DNA from: Hofstenia miamia
Taxonomy: Eukaryota > Xenacoelomorpha > Acoela
Assembly (NCBI GenBank): GCA_004352715.1
Contig: SCFE01000090.1
Location: forward strand, 446,425-510,424
Direction of reading: 5' to 3'
DNA length: 64,000 nt
This document shows, piece by piece, positions 56,585 to 64,000 of this stretch (position 1 is the first letter of the stretch; each line of letters opens with the position of its first letter). The translations under genes were made by a program, and so were the position numbers. The notes under the pieces are model-generated. The model had not been told where the DNA came from, made no database searches, and was given only the letters and a program-made list of their open reading frames with translations.

Positions 56585-59019
56585 CTGGTGCTAATTGATC
56601 AGTCATAAGCCCATAATTAATTCATGAATAATAAGAGGGGGTGTAGTTACAGAGTGCAGTTATTTGCATATCATATAATCAATCTATGAATAATTTTAGA
56701 ATTTACATGTGTATGTTTTAGAGAATTTGTTATATAAGTTAGGAGTCTTAATGAATAATTGTACTGACATTATATGTCTATGACATATCATAATATTTAG
56801 AGAAATATTTTAATCATGTATATGTATAGTTTACATAAGTGTATAGTAAAGGTCTTAACAATTAGCATATTTGCAAATTCTTATTTGTATTATGAAAAAA
56901 GACTCACAAAGTATTAAATGTGTTATCAATTTCACAACTGCTCATTTTATTCATTGAATAAGAATATTACATTTAAAAAAACTATCTGCTTTGAAATGTG
57001 AAATTCTCTTTTGTATGTTGGAAATTTCAATGGTTTATAACACATAGCAGGGCTTTCTATTGTATCAATAATTCATCATTAATCATATGCAAAGGTTTAA
57101 CAATGCTCATTAGCATGCAAGAATGTTGAAAATTCCCTCATGTGTTTTTAGGCTTTGAAATGTGAAATTATCTTTTTCCTTGTAATTTTTACAACCAACA
57201 AAATTATTTAATGTTTGTTTAATGCATTAAAATATTCTAGAACATACAGATATAGATATATTTTTATAGCAATTACTAATGACTAGTTATTCAAACTCTT
57301 TCTCCATGTGGGAGAAATGGGAATAAAAAATAATTTATGCTTTCCAATTAATGCTAATGTCTCTTAGAGGGTATAATACCTTTCTAATCATATTTGTTTT
57401 AACATTTGGTCAGTAGTATAATTCCATCTTTTTTACATGCGCTAACACATAGTGTGAATATTAGCATAGCATGGTTAATCTAAACTTCAACCATCATACA
57501 AAGAAGAGATATTGATTAATGTTCATGTTATAGGCTTCAGTGATCAGATATAATGATGAATTTCATAATAATAATTAAATTTATAATGCATAGCAGGACT
57601 TTTTATTGTTTCAATCATTCATAAAGAAAAAACAAAATATATGCTATTATTAAACACACAAAGCCTTGAAGGGCTAAATCAATTACAATGATAGATCAGA
57701 TATATTTGAACCACCATGTAAAGACATATAAATTTTCTAATTACTAGGGAATGTGGGTGTGCATCTGATCATTATATCTAGTAACATGTCAATAATTTGC
57801 TAAAGCAATAAAAACATATTAGAATGCCAACCATTGCAAAAAAGGAAAGTTCACAGTAAATTTTTATTCATGGAATTATATATTTAATGAAAAAACATCA
57901 AAATTCTCAAGTGAATCAAAAGCATTGTTCAATTTTTACAGGGATTGTGTGGTGATTTATTTGGCAGCATAAATCTTGTTAAAATTTCAATAACAGTTAT
58001 CATACTAATGTTGTTTAATTATGGAAATAGGTTAGGATTTAATGGAAATATACATCTGAACACAATGACCAATGCTAGCTATTAACATTATATATATGCT
58101 GGAAATCATATTTTAATGGTACAAATCAATATTGTAGAACCTCAATTTGTTGGATGCATACTTTAAATAAATCTAATGATATTATTTTTCTGAGTTGCAA
58201 AATGTAGTGCATTATTCATTTTTTATTGAGATTGGGTCAAGGATGGTTGATATTATCCACCACAGGTAAGTTATTTTTACCTTTAAATAGTAAATATTAT
58301 ATGATTAAGCAAATTTTTAGTTGGAAATTGATTGTTTTAAATGTTTAATATTACTAACATCAATAAAAATTTCCTGGAGACATGATTTGCAAAATGAAAA
58401 CACTACATATATTATCAATGCAATGTGTAAAAAACTAAATTACAAATGAAAAAAAGCATTAGCAAAAACTGCAAAAAGAGAATTTCTTCTTTCATAGCAC
58501 TAAAAATGCCTCAAAATGGGTATTAGCTAATTTGATGTTGGGAGAGAACACATATTGAACTTATCAGTGATAAATTCATTATCTTTCATTGGTCAAAGTG
58601 CCTGATACATTTCAACAGTATTTTGATTTCAGTCAAATGCTAAATCTCTTAGCAAAGAAATAAATTGCAAAAAAATAAGCAAAATAATTAACTTGTAAAA
58701 TATATTTAACAAAAAATTTTATAATAAATAATTAATAAAATAAAATTAATTTTTAAAATAGTAGTGATGTTTACAAAGATTCTTTGTTCTTTGTTCTAGT
58801 TTACATATCATACTCATACATGGTTTTGGTTTTTCAATAATGAAGGCATAATTTTAAGCATTTTTCACCTTAATTAAAGACGTTTTCACTTTAAAAAGAT
58901 TTGTTTATCAAATAATCATCTTAACATGCCAGAGATTGAAGGCATTAATTGGTTTTGGAGTTGTGAATTTGAGTGCATTTTTCATTTTAATGTCAAATTC
59001 ATGACTAATCAACTCACTG
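56585..59019. other. central spacer of the palindrome, no gene
   Basis: AT-rich. Contains a dispersed duplicate: CACATAGCAGGGCTTTCTAT at 57040 and GCATAGCAGGACTTTTTATT at 57588. The word GCTTTGAAATGTGAAATT also appears twice (about 56988 and 57152). No coding recognised. Confidence 0.6.
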
Positions 59020-60394
59020 CTACAAGATTCCTTAAACAGAAAAAAGCAAATTGGTCTAATGATTTTCCAATGCATTTCCCCAAAGAATAACCAGGTATGT
59101 TATATACTTTTCACCAAATATGTTTTTCGTTTTAAATAAGTATATATGAGCTACAGTTTTATCAAGTATTTTGTTTATTTTCTTTAACTGAATAGAATTA
59201 TTTAGATGTAATATTTTTTAACTAACAACTAAATTATAAATGTTGAATTATTTGAACTCAAATTGTTTGTTTAGGCATTACCATCTGCCTGTATTGTTTT
59301 GCATGTGAAAAATACACTATTTATAAACATTTATACATTTAAAATGGTGAATGCATCATGGAGCTTACAAATTTGACAATTAGAGATGAAATCTATTAAT
59401 GGAAATAATCATCATCAACTATGTATAACACATGTGTCAACATAATCACATGTTAAAGTTACAAAAGCAGAAAACCCATGTAATGTTTACAGCCATAAAG
59501 AAACATGGAAAATAAGATTGCCATGTAAAACTCAACAAAAGATATAACAGTCTCCAATGTGTACAGTCATGGAAAATCCATATACACTAAAAGAAATGCA
59601 GAGAGAAGAAGATTGCCATATAAAACTAATATATAATAATATTGTATATTGAAATGCATTTGTGTCTGTGTATAAATTATATTAATAAAATTACATTTTT
59701 TAGGAAACAAAATTGTGTCTTTATCTATAAACCATATTTTGATTTTTATATGTAAGTCTATATTTCATACATTTGTAAGGTTAACTCATCTTTATACATA
59801 ACCCTGTGTTTTCCTGTTTCCAAAAATGTAGCTTGTTTTTATTGTGTATTATGCATGTAACAAAATATTTGTTGTTTTTTCTGTATTTGATTATTATCAA
59901 AATGAATAAAGCAACTTTGTCAAAAATATTTTGTCACTATTAGTTGTCCAATAGAATCACTTCATTTCCACATGGCAAATAGTCATAGATGTTATGAGAA
60001 CTTGAGGGTGTCCCAATGTAATGGGGTTTCCCCATCCTTAACTACTAGGAACACTTTGACCCCTGTCAGCTTGTGGATATTGATGGGGTGTTGTAGTGAC
60101 ATCATGGAAATTGTATAGTTATTGATTCATGTACTCTTACTAGTTTTTGTGTTATTTACAGAGCACCAATTTAGTTTACATGTTTACTTTGTTTACACAT
60201 ATCTTTCTATTATTTGTTAACATACATGGCATTGTTAGCTGACACTGCTATTTCATTGTAAGAAATTCCCTACATTTCTAATGATTAATATCTGCAATCA
60301 TTGTAATTAATTCATTTTCACCAAATTTTCCTATCTGTAACAAATTCCATGCAATTATTTATTTTTTTGCTATTACTCAAAATACAAAATGAGA

Positions 60395-60710
60395 AAATAT
60401 TTGCCATACTTAAACATTACATGTGCATGAAATATAGACTTACATGATAAAGGCAATTTTGTTTTCAATAAAATTATACATGTGATGCTATTAGTAGGAT
60501 TTATACATATACATGGTTTCATTAATACACTATTATGATATATTTCTTGTGAGAGATTCCAAAAAATCTCTCAGCAAAAAAAGCATTTTCCACATTTGTT
60601 AACAATTGATTCACAGATGCTAATTGATGAGTCATAACCCATGGTTAATTCATATATATATATATATTATTCAATTCTTAACAAATGTGATGAAAGCTTT
60701 TTGTTGAAAT
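60395..60710. repeat. further copies of the unclassified repeat and its hairpin
   Basis: 60395-60530 (AATATTTGCCATACTTAAAC; GACTTACATGATAAAGGCAA; TTATACATGTGATGCTATTA) is the inverse of 63870-64000 and of 39640-39740. 60550-60705 repeats the hairpin of 56520-56584 with its flank. Confidence 0.8.
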
Positions 60711-61312
60711 TGCTTTGCAATTATTAAATGTGTTATCAATTTTACAACTACCTGTACTTTTATTTCTGTTTTGTGCTGCAGCATGTATTCCAATCAATTA
60801 GATATCTCTTTAGCTTAACAGCTAAAATAGCAATGTTAGTTGCTTTCTTAGTTGTATTATGAAACAAGTCTCACAAATATTGAATGTAATATAAATTTCA
60901 CAATTGCTCACTTTAGTATTTTGAAAAAACAATTTTTAATTTCTTTTCTAAGTATGAGTGACCTTTACTTTCCACACCAAGTAATCTTATGAAATTTATA
61001 AAAAAGAGATTAAGAAATATTATATATTTTTACACTAGATTTTGATTATTTTTTTCAAGAAAAATGAAGCCCAAAATATCATAGCCTGCACATTAAACTT
61101 TTGGGTTGAATGCACTTGCATAATATTTGCATGTGGAAAAAAATGTAAAACACTAATATTGTATTTAAAGCAAACAGACAATAACTTGTAAGCACAAAGA
61201 AACAAACAAACTTTTAACTTTACTAACCTGTGCAAATAAATGCTAAAATTGTTAATAATGAAAACTATTATCATAAAGTTTAGCAATAAATGTTTTCCTT
61301 TTAAAAAATTTC
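60711..61312. other. non-coding stretch
   Basis: Nothing recognised on either strand. Confidence 0.5.
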
Positions 61313-61500
61313 CTAGAAATTAAAAACCATGAAATCTTTTATAATATAATATGCTTCTTCTTTAAGAAGAGGAAACCTTTTTTCACTGTTAGGTCCATCT
61401 GCTCTCAACTGCACCATTTCCTCCATCCATACATTGATATTGGAAATAAATGAAAATATAACAATCCCTCTTAACACATTTATAACTAATGATAAGCCCC
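61313..61500 (-). CDS. candidate terminal exon, unknown protein
   Basis: After a clean acceptor (TTTTGATTGCAG, cut at 61500/61501) the minus strand gives 62 codons: LSLVINVLRGIVIFSFISNI, then NVWMEEMVQLRADGPNSEKR and FPLLKEEAYYIIKDF, ending at a TAG at 61313. The first half is hydrophobic enough for a membrane segment, and the second half is charged. It stands out from the surrounding non-coding text in composition. I do not recognise it, and no partner exon is identified. Confidence 0.35.
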
Positions 61501-61654
61501 CTGCAATCAAAATATCAATTCATTTTACTATTAAAACAATATTGAAATAGTGATTTATAAATCTATCTAAAAAATTACTGTTTTTTGAATTTCAACAAAT
61601 ATTCATATTATTTCATTAAATTGTGAACAAAGCATAGATCAAAGAAGAAATCTA

Positions 61655-62320
61655 ACCATGTGAATAGATTCAGAAGTTTTGAAAATAGGTATAATGAGCA
61701 ATTTTCAACAAAAATTCATTTTTGGAATTGATTCACAAAAATCTGATCTCTTAAATCTAGGGCACATTGAAAATATCACTAAGGCATTAGAGAAAATTTC
61801 ACAATGTAATCTCTAGATCAACTTAAAAAATAAGAGATAAAAATTTTAAGTAAATGTACACATGCAGATTCTAAATATGAAAGCATTTTTTCATTTTAAA
61901 AAGTCCCTAAAGAGTGGTTTTAATATCAATATTGCAAGGTTAGGGTTTTTTCACCAAATCTGAGAAAAATTGCATATAATTCTTCAATTTACATTAAAGG
62001 GACAGCTTTAATATATTTAATACCATAAATCAACTCAGAAGCATCAAATTTAGGTAGAATGAGCAATTTTAAACAAAAATTCACTTATGGAATTGATTCC
62101 TAAACATGAGATCCCATAAATCTAGTGCACATTGAAATGGACACTAAGGAATTCCAGAAAATTTTAAATGCACAATCTAGTTCTACTTAAAAGACAAGAG
62201 ATTGAAATTTTCAAGTAATTTCAGATATGTAGAGTCTGAACATTACGTTGGTTTTGCATTTTGAGCTGTAGTTAAAGAGCAGTTTTAAAAGAAATCTTGC
62301 AAATTTGAATTTTCACATTT
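61655..62320. repeat. diverged tandem repeat, about 370 bp, two copies
   Basis: The ordered words AGGTA.AATGAGCAATTTT.AA, CAAAAATTCA, GGAATTGATTC, GATC.C.TAAATCTAG.GCAC and CACTAAGG occur from about 61687 and again from about 62050. Both copies end in a block with AAAGAG..GTTTTAA and CAA.TTTG. Confidence 0.7.
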
Positions 62321-63177
62321 AATTCATTGAATGACAGTGAAAATGCTTATAAATCTAGAAATTTCATACCAGAAACACATTTGCCAGTCTTTAATCAATG
62401 TAGAAACATCAATTTATACTGAGAAGTAGTAGTCAATGCTCTGAAAAATTTTTATTATCAAGAACCCAGAAATCCCATTATATTCAATAACCATGGCAAA
62501 ATCTCAAAGAAATTAACAGAATGGATCACAGATATCAATAAAATGGAGTAAAATGTAAATGAATTTTCAAGGTTTATCCATAATATCCATTTTCTGCATC
62601 CACAATATACATTTAAAAAACACCAATTTTTTGCAAGTGTTTAGGGGTGTCCTAATATGAAGTGAAATATTACTAAACAAAGACTAATGAAATTAAAAAC
62701 AAAATGCAGTTTTATAGATAGTTTTTTTTCAAAAAAAATCACTATAATTTTCAAAAAATTACTAATGCATCCTATAATATTCATATCTAAAAGAGAAAAT
62801 TTCCCATTATTGAAGATTGACAGGGAATTTTGGGAAAATTGTTTTTGAATGTTATTTCTTGTATTACTGCAAATATCTCAAATGTAAACATTTCCAATTT
62901 CTGAATTTCTAATTTTGAGAAAAACGTTTTTTTTTAATTAAAATTTTTAAAACTTTTCGTATTGGGACAGGACCAAACAATTTAGAATCTCCTTTCAAAA
63001 CTGCGCATTTTACTGTAAAAATCTTATTCATATCTTCATCATATCAAAAGTTATTACAACAAAAATCTTTTCTGAAAAAATTGCCCAGCTATAGTCAGCC
63101 TAGTTTAGCCAATATTGATTTTAAAGCTAAACATTCTGAGAAACAAATTTTTTTAGTAAAATTAGCTACTTAAAAAT
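62321..63177. other. non-coding stretch
   Basis: AT-rich with no recognised gene. Confidence 0.5.
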
Positions 63178-64000
63178 TCAAATGGGAGCTGTGATATCTT
63201 TAAAATTTTTGTTGCTATAGCCTGCTAAAGTTATGGCAACTACACAATACAATGGAGAAATATCAACAAGACTGTGAGCAAGAGTCATAAACATAATAAA
63301 CTGAAAATTGTGTAAAGTTGGCAAAAGATATAACAGTAAACAAATGTGTACATCCCCTGAAAATCCATATAAACCAAAAAGAAATGCAGAGAAAGACTGT
63401 TGTGTAAAACTAATATCATAATAGTGTATTAATGAAAGCATGTATATGCATAAATCCTAATAATAGCATAGCATGTTAAAACAATTCAGAAAACCAAATT
63501 GCCTTTGTCATGTATGTCTATATTTCATACGCCTATAATGTTTAAGTATGGTGAATATTTTCCTGTTTTATATTAGTGAAAAACGAAATTTATGCATTGA
63601 ATTTGTTATGGATAGGAAACATTGGCAAAAACAAATTAATTAAAATGATTGCAGATATTATCATTAGAAATATGTGGAATTTTTTACAATGAAAAATAGC
63701 AATGTAATTGAAAAAATAAAACACGAAATTGACTTTATCATGTAAATCTATATTTCATACACCTGTAAAGTTTAAGTATGGGGAATATTTTTTCCATTTT
63801 GTATATTGGATATTAGCAAAAAACGAATTAAATGTAAGAACCCTTTGCATGTAATGATAGTCCCTGAAAAAACGAATTAAATTTTGTATAATAGCGTCAC
63901 ATGTATAATTTTTCAGAAAGTGAAATTGCCTTTATCATGTAAGTCTATATTTCATACACCTGTAATATTTAAGTATGGCAAATATTTTTCTGTTTTGTTT
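63178..64000. repeat. unclassified interspersed repeat with a triplicated end
   Basis: 63280-63600 parallels 39450-39780. Its terminal segment (AATTGCCTTT.TCATGTA.GT, CTATATTTCATACGCC, TTTAAGTATGG) is then repeated at about 63715-63800 and 63915-64000, giving three diverged copies in tandem. The last one runs off the window. Confidence 0.8.

Larger units (their letters stand above)
53265..60070. repeat. 6.8-kb imperfect palindrome of an unclassified repeat
   Basis: Left-arm segments reappear inverted on the right. 53281-53410 pairs with 59925-60060 (CATTACATTGGGACACCCTG; GACAAAATATTTTTGACAAA). 55060-55960 pairs with 59090-59900 (AATATTTTGTTACA.GCATAA; GGCATTACCAT). 56375-56440 pairs with 59020-59100 (ACCTGGTTATTCTTTG). 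The left arm carries a 1.6-kb insertion (53415-55060) and a tandem-repeat expansion. The central spacer is about 2.6 kb. No gene is recognised in it. Either two copies of one repeat inserted head to head, or this is one large element with long inverted ends. Confidence 0.8.

Noticed and set aside
53265-60070. Palindrome as a simple assembly fold-back
   Set aside because: The arms are clearly diverged, one arm has a 1.6-kb insertion and a tandem array absent from the other, and no N lies at the centre.
1-64000. CRISPR arrays, operons, phage or bacterial islands
   Set aside because: No regularly spaced repeats with unique spacers, no Shine-Dalgarno-linked gene runs and no bacterial protein families are seen.

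Overview
This window looks like AT-rich, gapped draft-assembly DNA from an invertebrate animal. The evidence is: spliceosomal introns with GT...AG ends (as short as 43, 64 and 113 bp), AATAAA poly(A) signals, one recognisable single-copy eukaryotic gene (arginyl-tRNA-protein transferase, ATE1), and a dense mix of animal transposable elements. These are non-LTR retrotransposons, Ty3/Gypsy, Tc1/mariner, hAT, piggyBac, THAP-type and Polinton/Maverick-type fragments. I cannot name the species. Nothing prokaryotic (operons, Shine-Dalgarno sites, CRISPR) is present.

Layout. 0-4 kb: remains of Polinton-type DNA polymerase B, an N-terminal part on the minus strand (1-800) and a C-terminal part on the plus strand (1877-3820) that appears to be spliced and whose last two exons are duplicated around a gap. 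4-11 kb: a hAT-like zinc finger, the tail of a reverse-transcriptase polyprotein (5.6-7.25 kb), and reverse transcriptase (RT) and endonuclease fragments of a LINE. 12.8-13.7 kb: a non-autonomous hAT-type insertion with an 8-bp target duplication. 17.4-20.2 kb: piggyBac and Gypsy remnants with a small inverted-repeat element. 21.4-24.2 kb: a nearly complete LINE (zinc-knuckle ORF1, endonuclease, RT) ending in a (CTAT)n tail. 29.5-30.9 kb: an intact, intronless ATE1 open reading frame, the best gene in the window. 31.5-34.2 kb: a Tc1 element nested in a hAT-like element. 34.8-41.4 kb: two further LINEs, a THAP pseudogene and one copy of an unclassified repeat. 41.4-42.8 kb: an unrecognised host gene with an internally duplicated exon. 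44.1-48.8 kb: a hAT transposase split by a foldback-like element whose ends are inverted arrays of a 15-bp repeat. 49.5-51.1 kb: Tc1-like elements. 51.2-64 kb: no convincing gene apart from one possible exon; it is dominated by an unclassified repeat family arranged as a 6.8-kb imperfect palindrome, plus tandem repeats.

The assembly itself carries signal. Five of the six isolated single Ns border sequence duplicated within this window or a displaced fragment between such duplicates, which looks like unmerged haplotypes. The sixth N sits inside a reading frame that is continuous if the N has zero length. One 1,000-N gap is flanked by a 7-bp overlap that restores a continuous reading frame, so it is probably empty. 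Almost all transposon genes are broken by stops, frameshifts or deletions, which makes the intact ATE1 frame stand out. The genes do not form a pathway: the window is a transposon-rich landscape holding one clear housekeeping gene and several orphan exons.
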